From Verticillium longisporum (Eukaryota > Ascomycota > Sordariomycetes > Glomerellales > Plectosphaerellaceae), in the NCBI GenBank assembly GCA_019188255.1, contig JAETXT010000007.1, positions 5,208,001-5,272,000 on the forward strand: a stretch of 64,000 bases of DNA. Direction: 5' to 3'. Below, piece after piece: positions 24,211 through 35,956 of the stretch. A program made the position numbers and the translations under genes. Each line of letters starts with the position of its first letter. Position 1 is the stretch's first letter. The notes beneath the pieces were generated by a model. That model was given only the letters and a program-made list of their open reading frames with translations. It had not been told where the DNA came from and did no database searches.

Positions 24211-26423
24211 ATGGCTTCCAACGAAAGCAAACCCGTCGGGGCCACCGATGCCGCCGACCAGCAGGACAGCCCCGACTACCTCCAGTTCGAGTCGCTGCCC
24301 GCCGGCGGCAAGCTGAACCGTTGGTCGCAGAAGATTACCAGGGGGCATGATTTCCCCGGCGCTCAGGTAGGACCTCACATCTGTTTTCTCTGAACTCTGC
24401 AGCAAGTGCACTCTTTTGCCATGGTGTCGTCGACCGCTCGCGGCAGCTTTGTTCTCAGCTGTGGCGAACGGTGGGACAAATGTCTTTCAAGCTCGACGCC
24501 AGAAAATGGGAACCCCCCAACCCAGAAAGTGCGGGGTGGACATGGCCGGGTCTACGATGCGACGACGGGATGCTGACAATGGGCGAACACAGGCCATGCT
24601 TTACGGCGCGGGCGTGCCGGACCGCGACACGATGAAGAATGCGCCCCATGTCGGCATTGCGACGGTCTGGTGGGAGGGCAACCCCTGCAAGTAGGTTTCC
24701 TCTCCCCGGCCCTCCGTGGCTTGCACGTTTTTCTTGCGGACGCTTTGCTGACCGAGGGGCGTTGTTTCGAACAGTACGCATCGTAAGCTGCTTCGGCTGA
24801 GCCGCGAAATCCGGAATCAAGAGAGCTAACGCATCACGGACAGTCCTCGACTTTGGAAAGATCGTCAAGAGGGGCGTCGAGAAGCAGGGGTTCCTCGGAT
24901 GGCAGTTCAACACGATTGGCGTGTCAGACGCCATCACCATGGGTGGTGAGGGCATGCGATTTTCCCTGCAGACCCGAGAAATCATCTGCGACAGCATAGA
25001 GTCGGTCACCTGCGCCCAGCATCACGATGCCAACATCTCCATCCCTGGGTGCGACAAGAACATGCCCGGTGTCGTCATGGCGGCGGCGCGTCACAACCGG
25101 CCGTTCATCATGATCTACGGCGGCACCATCATGAAGGGACACTCGGAGCTGCTCGAGAGTTCCATCAATATCAGCACCTGCTACGAGGCGTCCGGTGCCT
25201 ACACATATGGGCGTCTCAACGCAAAGTGCAACCCGGGAGAGACCGGCCGTACTTCGTCCGATGTCATGGAGGACATTGAGCGTCACGCGTGCCCCGGCGC
25301 GGGCGCCTGCGGCGGCATGTACACGGCCAACACCATGGCGACAGCCATCGAGGCCATGGGCCTCTCGCTTCCCGGGTCGTCATCGTACCCGGCGACGTCA
25401 CCGGAAAAGGCACGCGAGTGCGAGCGTGCGGCCGAGGCCATCAAGATTGTCATGGAGAAGGATCTCCGCCCGCGCAAGCTCATGACGCGCGCCGCCTTTG
25501 AGAACGCGCTCGTGCTGACCATGATCCTCGGCGGCTCGACGAACGGCTTGCTCCACTTCCTGGCCATGGCCAACACGGCCGACGTGCCCCTGACGCTGGA
25601 CGACGTCGACCGCACCAGCAACCGCGTGCCGTTCCTCGCGGACCTCGCGCCGTCGGGCAAGCACTACATGGAGGATCTCTACAAGGTCGGCGGCACGCCT
25701 GCCGTGCTCAAGATGCTCGTCGCCGCCCACTACATTGACGGCAGCATCATGACCGTCACAGGCCGCACGCTGGCCGAGAACGTGGCCGACTGGCCGTCGC
25801 TCGACCCCAACCAGCAGATCATCCGCCCGCTCTCGAACCCTATCAAGGCAACAGGCCACATCCGCGTGCTGCGCGGGAACCTGGCGCCCGGCGGCGCCGT
25901 GGCCAAGATCACGGGCAAGGAGGGCCTCTCGTTCACCGGCGCGGCGCGCGTCTTCAACAAGGAGCACGAGCTCGACACGGCGCTCTCTTCGGGTTCCATC
26001 AAGCGAGACGACGGCAACCTCGTTGTCATTGTGCGGTACGAGGGCCCCCGCGGCGGCCCAGGCATGCCGGAGCAGCTGCGCGCCAGTGCCGCCATCATGG
26101 GCGCCGGCTTGACCAACGTGGCCCTTGTCACCGACGGTCGATACAGCGGTGCGTCGCACGGCTTCATCGTCGGTCACGTCGTGCCCGAGGCGGCCGTCGG
26201 CGGGCCGATTGCGCTCGTGCGCGACGGGGACCGGGTGACGATTGATGCCGAGACGAACAGGATCGACATGATTGATGTTGACGAGGAGGAGATGGAGAGG
26301 AGGAGAAAGGACTGGAAGCCGCCCAAGCCGCACGTCAGGAGGGGCGCGCTGGCCAAGTACGCGCGTCTCGTGGGTGATGCGAGCCACGGCGCCGTCACGG
26401 ATCAGGCGGATCCCAGCTGGTAG
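24211..26423 (+). CDS. Dihydroxy-acid dehydratase family protein (Ilv3 paralogue)
   Basis: IlvD/Edd family, which includes the enzyme dehydrating 2,3-dihydroxy-isovalerate in valine/isoleucine synthesis. My model joins 24211..24366, 24593..24690, 24775..24782 and 24844..26423 to give 613 residues. The three expected iron-sulfur cysteines are present in NPCNTH (Cys84), GCDKNMPG and [16 protein letters not shown]. The C-terminal active-site serine lies in [19 protein letters not shown]. The third exon is only 8 nt; it is needed to rebuild NPCNTHLLDFGK. The N-terminus ([20 protein letters not shown]) is acidic/neutral and does not look like a mitochondrial presequence, unlike canonical Ilv3. I therefore read it as one of the extra fungal DHAD paralogues, possibly cytosolic and acting on another sugar-acid-like substrate. 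There is no biosynthetic cluster around it. Confidence 0.93.
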
Positions 26424-27647
26424 AATCTGGCAGCTGGAGAGAGTTGGATAAATTGGGTAGGGACGGCATTAGAACGTCTGTGTGTCAGACCATGTATGAT
26501 TATCGGGAGCTCGTCTTCGTCTTGAAGTACGTTTTCGATGAGCCATGGATCCTGACGAGGAACACGTGGCGAATAGCCCGTAGAGAGGTTGTAGCGAGCC
26601 TTCGTCCTTACAAAATGATAATGTTCTGCATCTTCTGCCTTTGTCGGTCGTGGCATTCCATTGCCCATACTGGTTGATGTGCGTTCGGCATGCATCCATC
26701 ACCTCTATTGTGAGTGACCCTTGATCATCGGCCCAAGGCGCATATGCCATGGGCGAGGTACAGAATCTTCCAAACACCTGTGCATGATGCACTGAATATT
26801 GGGATCAGCGGATGATTGTGGAAGATGGACTGTAGAAACGGCTCGACTGTACGGGTCCAAGGATCTCGAGAGCATGTCAAAGGGTACGTACCTGCGACCC
26901 TGGATCTAGACCAGACCCGAGACAAAACTTGGCAGTCGCGCCCCACCATTGCTCATGCCTGCCCCACCTGATCTCCTGAAGCCGCCTGATTGGCCACGAT
27001 AAGTTTAATGTTTCTTTGGACAGGAGCAGGAGGCAGGGGCTAGACAGGGGCAATGAAATGCCATGTCGAAGGTGCCTTCGCGGCCTCTTCTCTCGAGCCG
27101 ACCACCAATTTGGACGATCGCCAGAGGGCCAGATTGCCTTTTTCGACACCAATGACCTGACACGCGCGGCTGCGAATCTGCCTCTACGCATAGCATTATC
27201 GACGCACCATCCCTCCTTGTCCCATCGGACCGACCGCTGTGCCCTGCCACTACAGGTTCTCACGGGTCTGTTGCCTGTCGCCGCGAATTCCACGATCGCG
27301 AGCACACCATCGCCTCTCCTGGGAGAATTCCCTGACGCTCTTTCGACCAGCTCTCCTGACTTTAGATCTTCCCATCTGATCAAGCCCATTCGACATCCGA
27401 TCATCGCAGAAACAGACTTTTCGACCCTACTCCCGCCCCCGCAGATGACAAGTTTCTATACCATCCTCTGGGTCTCGCCATCGACGTCTTCGCCAGCCAT
27501 AAACTCACAACGATTGCACCACGGCTCCTCCCTTAGCCAAGAGAACCCCCACCTCTACGAAACTGCCGCTTGATAACACCTGACCTTTGCGCTCGTCCGA
27601 ACTCATACCGTCCTCCCGATCCCGGCATCTCGTCGACAAACACCAAG
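26424..27647. other. Intergenic region between DHAD and GT15 genes
   Basis: About 1.2 kb. No gene is recognised. A plus-strand open frame of 185 codons from 27016 to 27573 overlaps CT-rich leader sequence and has no motif, so I consider it a by-product of the promoter and leader of the mannosyltransferase gene. Confidence 0.5.
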
Positions 27648-29380
27648 ATGGACCTCTTCCGGCGGGCTGGTAAGTCCAGGTCGTCCGGGGCGTCGCCTCT
27701 GCCGGTGGCAGACGACAAAATATCAAAACCGTTCCGTCCGAGCAAACAAGATTCGCGCTATGCTTTCCTCAGGAAACCAATGCGCGTTCGCGGGAATTCG
27801 AACATCTCTATCCCGTTTGGCGTCGTTGTCGTTTTCCCCGCCATCGTCCTCATACTGATCCTCATGCTCTTCTTCATGCACCCAAACTCGCCTGGGAGGA
27901 TATTGATGCCGGCGGGTGCGCCTCCATCGATACGGTACGTGACTCGAAGGTCTCGGTGACTGTATCCATGTCTCCTCTAACATAGTTCCTCGCAGCCTAA
28001 TCAGCGAAAAGTACGACAAGGTGTTTGCTACAGGATGCCTCGAACCCGATACCACCAAGCCGCGCGCCAATGCTGCCTTTGTCGTCTTGGCCCGCAACAA
28101 GGAGTTGGACGGAGTGGTCCAGTCGATCAAGTCCATCGAGCGCCACTTCAACCGGTGGTACCATTACCCCTACGTCTTTCTCAACGACGACGAGTTCAAC
28201 TCGACCTTTAAAGAGACCGTCACAAACTACACGTCAGGAACTGTCGAATTTGGCAAGGTCGGTCCGGAGATGTGGGGATTCCCCGACTGGATCGATCCCA
28301 AGGTGGCCAAGGAGGGCATTGCCAAGCAGGGCGACAATGCTGTCATGTACGGAGGCATGGAGAGCTACCATGCCATGTGCCGCTTCTACTCTGGGTAAGC
28401 TACTGGCGTGCGTTATGCACCAAGCCCCCCGCTAACAACTCTAGCTTCTTCTACAAGCACGAGCTGCTGCAGAAGTACGAGTGGTACTGGCGACTCGAGC
28501 CAGAGATCAGCTACTTCTGCGATATTACCTAGTACGTTCCGACGAGCCTCTCATGCTAGTGTCGTACATACTGACACGAGGTAGTGACCCATTCCTGGAG
28601 ATGATTGCTGCCAACAAGACGTACGGGTTCACTATCGCCGTCAAGGAGCTCCGCGAGACCGTTCCCAACATCTTCCGTTACGCCTCGGCATACAAGCGAA
28701 AGAAGGGTCTCAAGTCCAAGGGGCTTTGGGAGATGTTTGTCGAGCCGATCGAGGAGACCGAGCCCGACACCTCGAAGCCCAAGAACCTGCCGGAGGACAT
28801 ACTGAAGCAGGGCACCAAAGACAAGAGCCAGGAGCCCATTGTCGACGATGAGTCCATGGAGGGCGAGAGCTACAACATGTGTCATTTCTGGTCCAACTTT
28901 GAGATTGCACGGCTCAGCTGGTTCCGGAGTCAGGAGTACGAGGACTTTTTCCAGACAATGGATCGTAGCGGAGGTTTCTGGATGGAACGGGTAAGTCTGC
29001 TATGCCAGCGATGGAAGCCAAGCTGACGGCAATTGCAGTGGGGTGATGCGCCCATCCACTCCCTCGCCGCCGGTGCTCTCTTGGGCCCCGGCGACATTCA
29101 TTACTTCCGAGACTTTGGGTACCGGCACACAACGATCCAGCACTGTCCGGCCAATGCGCCGGCAAGGCAGCTGCCGCGAGAAAAGTACCTCGAGATGACG
29201 ACGCTTGACGAGAAGAAGCGCATCGAAGAAGACGCGTACTGGGAGTCATGGGATGCGGAGAAGGAAAACGGCGTGGGCTGTCGCTGCCGATGCGATACAG
29301 ACATTGTCGACGTCGAGGGCAAGGACGGATCGTGCCTCGCGGAATGGGTCGACGTCGCAGGCGGTTGGGCGGCCCCTTAG
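27648..29380 (+). CDS. GT15 alpha-1,2-mannosyltransferase, KRE2/MNT1 family
   Basis: Golgi type II membrane enzyme that adds alpha-1,2-mannose to N- or O-linked glycans of wall and secreted proteins. Five exons (27648..27934, 27996..28394, 28445..28531, 28585..28990, 29039..29380) encode 506 residues; all phases agree. It has a short cytosolic basic head, a signal anchor at about residues 55-77 (SIPFGVVVVFPAIVLILILM), and the KRE2 core: NAAFVVLARNKELDGVVQSI, FNRWYHYPYVFLNDDEF, YWRLEPEISYFCDIT (the nucleotide-sugar/Mn2+ site region) and YNMCHFWSNFEIARLSWFRS. A roughly 50-residue Lys/Glu-rich insert (about 28700-28860) sits before YNMCHFW; it resembles the longer KTR-type members more than Kre2 itself. 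It ends with a Cys-rich tail (GCRCRCD). Confidence 0.95.
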
Positions 29381-31068
29381 TATGCGGCCTATCCAGATGA
29401 TCCAACGAGAAAGGGCGAATGATGTCTTGGAGCCGCAGTCTCCCATTCACACGACTATGTATACACACACGACTGCATTGAGAGCGCGCCAACACCATCA
29501 GCGCGGTTAGGCCACTCGGCGTTCAGCACAGGAGTACAGGGGCTTGTTTTCGACACGTGCATGGCGGACATGAGAAGCGCGGCAGGCGGTCTTTTCCTTC
29601 GCCTTTCTTTGCATCAGGCAGACAGACCTTGGAGAAGGGATGGAAAGAGGGAGGTTGAATTGTCTAATGGGTAGGAGGAGGCTGGCGAAAAACAGGTAGA
29701 ATAGCAGCGGCCAGCCAAGCTTCTGACGAAGTCCTGGTTATGGGATGGCTGGACTCATCCAAGCATTTCCCAAACACGAGGCTTACCTATAATCCGATGA
29801 TGTACTACGAGAAGCAGACTGAACAGGGGTTTTGCCAGCTCATGATGCGATGAGAACGAGGGGCTGGGCTTAGGATCAGGGTTAGAACCAGCATGCCGCT
29901 GTCTTGTTTCGAAACAGCCAACGTGAGCTGTAAGCCGCGAGCTGGGACCAACTGACAAACTTCAGACATAGCTAGCCAAGAAGTGCGGCGGCGGGTGAAG
30001 GAGGGATCGAAAAGGGAGGGAGGATGCGATGGTGGCTTGGATCGCCGCTGATCAAAGGCCACCGACATCCACTCGATCTGCCTGCGCCCCCGCGACTGCG
30101 GCTCCCGATTGCGGCCTTCATGCCAACGGTTAGTCCGACGCTGGCGACCGGCTTTACCGCCCAAGGCAGGCCCCTGTTGGCACGACGAGACGACAGGTCG
30201 AGAGAACAGCGGGTGGCCATGCAGGAACAGGCTTTCCTCCTCTCTTGGACGGCTCCATTTTGCAGGGGCTAGGGGCGCGGGGCATTCGGGGCTTTCTGGG
30301 GCCACCCGCGGGGGTTCCAGGGCTTGCGGTTGGAGGACGACTGCGCATCCTTTCCCTTCTCTGTCGGCCAACGGGTTTGGCCTTGATGAGGTCTGCCGCG
30401 ACGATGCCTTTTCAGACTGGCACGCCCAACGAACATGACTTGTTAGCCTTTCCATACCCTGGCGATGGCCGTGGAAGCCCCGATGCTGGTACGACCCTGA
30501 TGGCGATGATGACCGAGGGAGGGGTTGCCCCCCTAAAGGGAGTAGTGGAGGAGACAGGAGTCTGATGGAAGAGTATTTGAGTCCTTGACGGGCCACTCTT
30601 TTCTTTTGCGTGTCGGAGAGGAGACAAGAGTCAGAGAGAAAGGCCCCTTGGTCCATCATTCCTTGCGGATTGCTAGCACCTTGTCTATAACTTCTGGTCC
30701 CGTGTCGTCAGCAGAAGCTGCTCCGCCTTCCAGCATTGCTTCCTTCAGCGTGCTTCTTTTAGAATCCTTTCTCAGTGCCCCCCCCTGTCCTACTCGCGTT
30801 ACACGGGACAATCAGATTGATTGATTGCGACTCACTGCCCCTTCCCCTTGTGTACAGAGCCTCGTTGGTCGTGCTCTTATATGAGTCTTTGACCTGGTAT
30901 TGGAGGATAACTTGACCTGCTTCGCCGGCATTTCGTTCGACTCGACTACCCCCCAGCAGACCACAACGTCTTCAAGCCACCCCGACATCTGCATTTTTTT
31001 CTCCCAGAGCAGATCAACAAATAGGAAACCCCTAAGCTGTTCAAATCTTAGCATTCACCTCATCCGAC
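29381..31068. other. Intergenic region upstream of the beta-propeller gene
   Basis: About 1.7 kb without a supported gene. Several frames of 80-280 codons on the minus strand (for example 29805-30659) are in-register shadows in GC-rich DNA and contain no family motif. The last 200 bp hold the probable promoter and leader of the downstream gene. Confidence 0.45.
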
Positions 31069-32339
31069 ATGCGCCTGTCAGTTGGACTCGCCCTGCTAGC
31101 GGCGGCTGCCGCCTCGGCCGCCACCATCCGCATCCCCGCCAAGAAGCAAGAGACGGCCCCGGCTTCCAAGGTCCTCATCGGCGGCCCAGGCCAGATCATT
31201 GTCGCAGACTTTGACGGCACTTCGTTTGACCTCAAGGCCAAGAACTCCCTTCCTGGCACAAGCCCCAGCTGGATGGCCTTTAAGGAGCCCAACACCATCT
31301 ATGCAGTTGATGAGAATGGCAAGGACCTGCGCATCTTCAAAGTGAGTGGCCTGGTATCGTGTCGTGTTGCGGGACTTCACTGACCACGTCACAGTACAAC
31401 GCTGCTAGAAACGAGATCAAGCTCGACAAGAGCGCGGTCGGCTCGGCCGGTGTTGTCCACCTCGAGTTCAGCACTGACCAGACCCGCCTCGTCGCCGGCT
31501 CCTATGTCGACGGCAAGATCGACATTTGGGACATTGCCAACAGCACCCTGCGCCTCATCAAGTCAGTGACGTCGGACGGCGGGCTCGGCCCCAACAAGGC
31601 GCGCCAGGACCAGCCTCGCGTCCACCAGGTCGTCCGCGACCCCTCGGGCCGCTACTTCGCCGCCAACGACCTCGGCACCGACACGGTGCTCCTCCTCGAC
31701 TCGGCCGCCGACTCGTACGCCATCACGACGCGCGTCCGCGTCAAGAACGCCGGCTGCGGGCCTCGTCACGGCGTCTTCGTGCCCTCGGCCGACGGCACCA
31801 AGGCCACGCACTACGTCCTCGTGTGCGAGCTCCTCAACCGCCTCGAGGTCTTCGAGGTCACCTACGCCGACGACGGCATCCAGTTCGCCGAGGTCCAGAG
31901 CCTGAGCACCTTTGGCAACACGCCGCACAACGCCACCTCGGCCCTCGCCGGCGCCATCGCCATCAGCGACAATGGCAAGGACATTTACGTCTCCAACCGT
32001 CTGACCGGCACCGCGCCGGCGCCCGACTCGATCGCCCACTTCCGCGTCGCCGTCCCGGAGGGTTCCGCCTGCGGGAGCGACAACAAGGGCGGCAGCAGCC
32101 ATGCCGTCCTCGAGTTCGCCGGCCTCGTCAGCTCCGCCGGCGGCGTGCCGCGCATGTTCAGCCTCAGCACCGACGGCGGGCTGCTGTTCAGCACGAACCA
32201 GAACTCGGGGCTGGGCCTGCTGGCGCTCGAGAGGAACAAGGCGACGGGCGAGCTCACGGAGAAGCCTGTCGCGAGCGTCGACGTGGCCGACTTTGGCGAG
32301 GCCGGGTTTGGACCGCAGTTTGTGCAGCAGATTGCCTGA
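31069..32339 (+). CDS. Secreted lactonase-like beta-propeller protein
   Basis: Exons 31069..31341 and 31395..32339 (53-nt intron, phase 0) encode 405 residues. It starts with a clear signal peptide (MRLSVGLALLAAAAASA). The rest fits the 7-bladed lactonase (Lactonase / 6-phosphogluconolactonase-like) family: repeated blades with VLIGGPGQIIVADFDG, PSWMAFKEPNTIYAVDENGK, RLVAGSYVDGKIDIWDI, VRDPSGRYFAANDLGTDTV, GPRHGVFVPS and a late block SGLGLLALERNKATGELTEK. Bacterial cytosolic members open phosphogluconolactone, but secreted fungal members have no settled substrate, and the export signal argues against a pentose-phosphate role. It is unlinked to metabolic neighbours. Confidence 0.85.
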
Positions 32340-33701
32340 TTTTCTGGAGAGAGTGGCCGTGTCATGCCCCATGGCTAGGGGTTTTGAGGATGGACATGAC
32401 TTGCATGAGAGATACCCGAGTGCCATGCTGAGGGGTGATTATGAAAGAAGATATGCTGTGGGAGGGCTTGTCAGGAGAAGGTGCCCGACATTTAGACTAG
32501 GCATGAACATGGGGTTAGACTTTTTATTCTATTCATTATTTCAGTTGCAAGCACGACTATTGTGGACGGGCGAGGTTGTGACGGGTGACACTGCTTGACC
32601 TCAAGGTTTCACGAACGGGGCGAGTTTGGCGTTTGTCTCCTCCATCTTCAACGTAGTTAGCGCAGCTGTTGGCGACGCAGTTTGGCATGTAAATTGTGAC
32701 CGACGAAATCAAGTGATGAATTGCCACTTGCCATGGAGTTGATACGAACTGACAAAAGAGGTGGATGGGCCAGTGCCTTGGCCAACGCACTTTCTCGGAC
32801 GAGTTGGTTATCAGCATTTGGCTCGAATCCCATGTCGTTGTCCAAGTTTTAGGTGGTCATCTTTGAAGAACTCGAAAACGAGCAGTGATACGCTTTGAAG
32901 CTGTGACAAAATCCTGCACGATTCTAGTCGTACCTGCGTTCAGGTCTACATGAATGAAGAGGCTCGCCAGAAGTATGGGTGCAATGCCAAAAGGGTCCGG
33001 TTACCGATTCAAGTCTGCTCCTCATCTGGCAGTCGATCTTGCTCTCCACGGGCTCCTTCCTGACCTCGATCAGTGAGCCAGTTCCTAGCTAGGCACGGAA
33101 GTAAATACAGATGAAACCATTCACCATATCAAGAACGAGTTCATCCCACAATGTCACGCGCATGGAAAAAAGAAGCATGTTGTGATGCGCGCACCTCGCG
33201 TCGTTGACGCGTCGATAACAACGACGACAGAAACTCTGTTGCCAACACAACAGAGCCCATAAGACCACCAGATCCTGCTTTGCCAACAACCGATGTAGGC
33301 ATCAGCCATAGTTGGGACTCTGAAATACTTGGTTAGACTGTCACCGTTGGCATCCCACTGGTTCTTTGAAGCTTTGCCACATCTCGTCACAGACCTCTAC
33401 TCGTCGCGGGTGACACCAGCCATCCCGGTACAACCTTCACGATTTGGTTTATGCCAACAGTTCAAGGACAAGTCGAACAAGGATTGCTTGAACAAGGCGT
33501 GAGTCCCTGACGTGCCTGCCTTGGACGTACTTGCGAAGTCATCTGACGTGCAACTCAGCTGCTACTCTTCATATGCCACTCTTGTCCGACCGCAACTCTT
33601 CCACGCCCCATCAAGTCGGACAGCACCCCGCAAGCGCGTAAAAGGCTTGCCCAAGATTCAAGACGTTGAAAAGAAAGTCATCAAAGTACATCAGGGCCAA
33701 C
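32340..33701. other. Intergenic region before the TAG-interrupted gene
   Basis: About 1.4 kb. I see no gene. It holds the 3' side of the beta-propeller gene and relatively AT-richer sequence from 32500 to 33500. Confidence 0.45.
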
Positions 33702-35411
33702 ATGCCGCCGTCCGGAGAGACCCCAGGAGAATGTGGAATTCGGGCACTCCCCCAGAACGCGCAGGCGCTCCTCGAATCAGATGTTTGGGAGGCAGAGACG
33801 GGTCCTGGCAACACGAACCTTAATGTTCGGATTATGAACATGGCAGAATCGGGCCATGGTGACATTGACGCCGATGACTTGCAACGTGTTGTCAACTCCA
33901 TCGAGGCGATGCAGGCTGAGATGGCTACCAAAGGACTGAGCGACAAGAAACGGCAAGACTTGGCCAAATTGATGGACATTCGCAACAAGCATGACATTCA
34001 CAGTGCAATCCAGCCAAACGCCAAAACTCTGAAATGGTCCGAATTTAAGACGCAGGGCAGAGAGCCCACTCTGGAGGAAGCACTTCGCATGTCTGGCGTC
34101 TTGCGTGCTGGAGAGCTCGCTAGCACAAAGCACCTCTTCAGGGGTCCAGGTATCGTCCGCGACGTCCCCATCAAGCCCATCAAAGAAGACGATCCTTATT
34201 GGGACCCCGAATGGCTTTCACTCAACTCGTCGGAATTCTCCATCTCAAACTTCAGGGACAAGCTGAAAGATTCATGGCGTCGTGAAAAGGCAGCCGCCGG
34301 AACCGCCACCCCCGACGAAAAGGAAAAGTTCAGACTTGAACAACGGCACTTCAGCTCAGCCATCAGCGAGATCAGACTGATCAGAAAGTGCTTTCTCGAA
34401 GGAGTGACCATTCACCCAAACCAGCTCATATCCAAGAAGTTCATGCCCAGGCAGGGTCTGTGCAAGCGCTGGCTTCTGTACTCAATCTGCCTCAAGCTGA
34501 CACGGCTGCTCGCCATCCGCCACGACACCGCACCCGGTGCCGTCGGCCTCCACATGTCACCGATCGATTTCATCCGCTAGAGACTTGATGAAGCGTTCAA
34601 GATGCACCGTGAGACGAATGGCGATCATACGTACCGCTGGCTCTTCCAGATGTCAGGACCCGATGACGCCATCCCTGGCAACGCGACGTGGACCAGACGG
34701 ACGGACCCCCTCATGCGCCAGGTCATTATTCATGGCGCCAAGATTCAGGGCATGGGCAAGCTGTACTCTGGTCGCAAGAAAAGGGGCCAGAACAGAAGCG
34801 AAGGGGTTGATCAAGGCTCTGCTGAGGCGGATATCGAGGAAGAAGGCGAGGGCGATGACGGTCAACTCATGCGCCTTTTTTCGACTGCCCAGGGACACGA
34901 TCATGCTGGCACCGAGGACGACGTCATGGACGATCAGGAAACTCTTTTCCTCGAAAGTAGCGAAAGTGTCAGCACCCACTCGCACAGCCGCGTGGAGCGT
35001 GACGCTCGGGTTAGTCGTGCGCTGTTGCTTGACCAAGTCAATCACACTGCTCGGTCTGAAGCGGCTCTTGGAGAGAACACATCGCAGCCGTCGCAGCAGC
35101 CGGCGATGATCGACCTCTTCGCTAGACGAAGAACTGCAGCAATCAATAACGTTCGCGGACCAACTAAGAGACAGCGGGAGAACGTGACGATGGCCCAAGT
35201 TGCTCGCGACCAGAGAGCTCAACTGCAGCCTCGCAGCTCGTCTGCCAGGGACAGATATACCCGCAATAATCGTAACCGCAGGGACGACATCAACCGCGGA
35301 CGTGAAAGTCGACGCTGGCGCCACAGGCAGCGTATCGATTTACCTACAACCAGCGGCTGGAACCGGCGCAGTGGCAGCGGATTCGGAGGCCTGGGCGGGC
35401 GGGATGCGTGA
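33702..35411 (+). pseudogene. Unrecognised gene interrupted by one in-frame TAG
   Basis: Two long open stretches, 33702-34580 (292 codons) and 34581-35411 (about 276 codons), lie in the same frame and are separated only by the TAG at 34578-34580. The sequence across the stop, SPIDFIR-stop-RLDEAFK, reads like one continuous helix. That suggests a CAG-to-TAG change, a regulated readthrough, or an annotation artefact. The first half is Lys/Arg/Asp/Glu-rich and looks globular (LQRVVNSIEAMQAEMATKGL, DPYWDPEWLSLNSSEFSISN). The second half turns low-complexity: acidic (EADIEEEGEGDDGQ), then Arg-rich (DRYTRNNRNRRDDINRGRES) ending in GSGFGGLGG, as in RNA-binding or nucleolar tails. I do not recognise a family. 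A removing intron could use a weak GTACTC donor near 34478 with the AG just after the stop; its splice signals are poor. An upstream in-frame ATG exists at 33666. Confidence 0.5.
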
Positions 35412-35956
35412 ACGGTGTGACTTGCTGTAATGCATTGCGGCATTATTTCCACGATTGAGTACATATTTTGATTCAGGGTTCATTTGAGGTCCAGTCAGGA
35501 TTGGTTGATTGAACGATGTAAGGAGAAGGCGTATTTGTTTGAGTTTGGGCAAGGACTGGTTCAAGTGTATCGTAGAGTATGAAGACATGCATGTACAATT
35601 TGAGACGTTCGAACCGGTATTTGGGAGGCATGGACGAAAGAGATAAACGATGCAGTGCCACTCTGTGTAGATGAAGGGCCGAAAAGGTACTGCTCATCCG
35701 TTCAACACTTTCTGCCACTTCGCTATGCACAGCGGACCAAGTCGTCCATCGCCGGAATGGTGTTGATGGGTTCTGACGACACGTGACTTGATCCATCGCT
35801 TACTGCACCAATCCGGGCTAGTGCATTAGCTTTGCTCCTGCCCGGGCCGAGCGACAGCCGTAGCAAGCAAGATCAAACCATCAAATCAGACCATCGACAA
35901 ATCCCTCTTCTCACCAGCGTCATCCAGCGAAACAACAACCACCCATTGCCGTCGCC
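35412..35956. other. Intergenic region and COX4 promoter
   Basis: About 545 bp. No gene is seen. The part from about 35830 to 35956 is CA/CT-rich and is the likely leader of COX4. Confidence 0.5.

Noticed and set aside
25398..26387. 329-codon antisense frame within the DHAD gene
   Set aside because: Antisense shadow of a GC-biased coding exon; Arg/Val/His-rich with no domain.
27016..27573. 185-codon frame upstream of the GT15 gene
   Set aside because: Lies in C/T-rich leader-type sequence and has no domain.
29805..30659. 284-codon minus-strand frame in the gap before the beta-propeller gene
   Set aside because: No recognisable domain, Pro/Ser/Arg-rich, and overlapped by other frames on the plus strand.
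24211..32339. A metabolic cluster built on the DHAD paralogue
   Set aside because: Neighbours are a mannosyltransferase, a beta-propeller and Myb factors; no synthase, P450, transporter or cluster regulator is present.
31526..32431. 301- and 287-codon frames overlapping the beta-propeller gene
   Set aside because: Out-of-frame and antisense shadows (Arg-rich and Gly/Val-rich).
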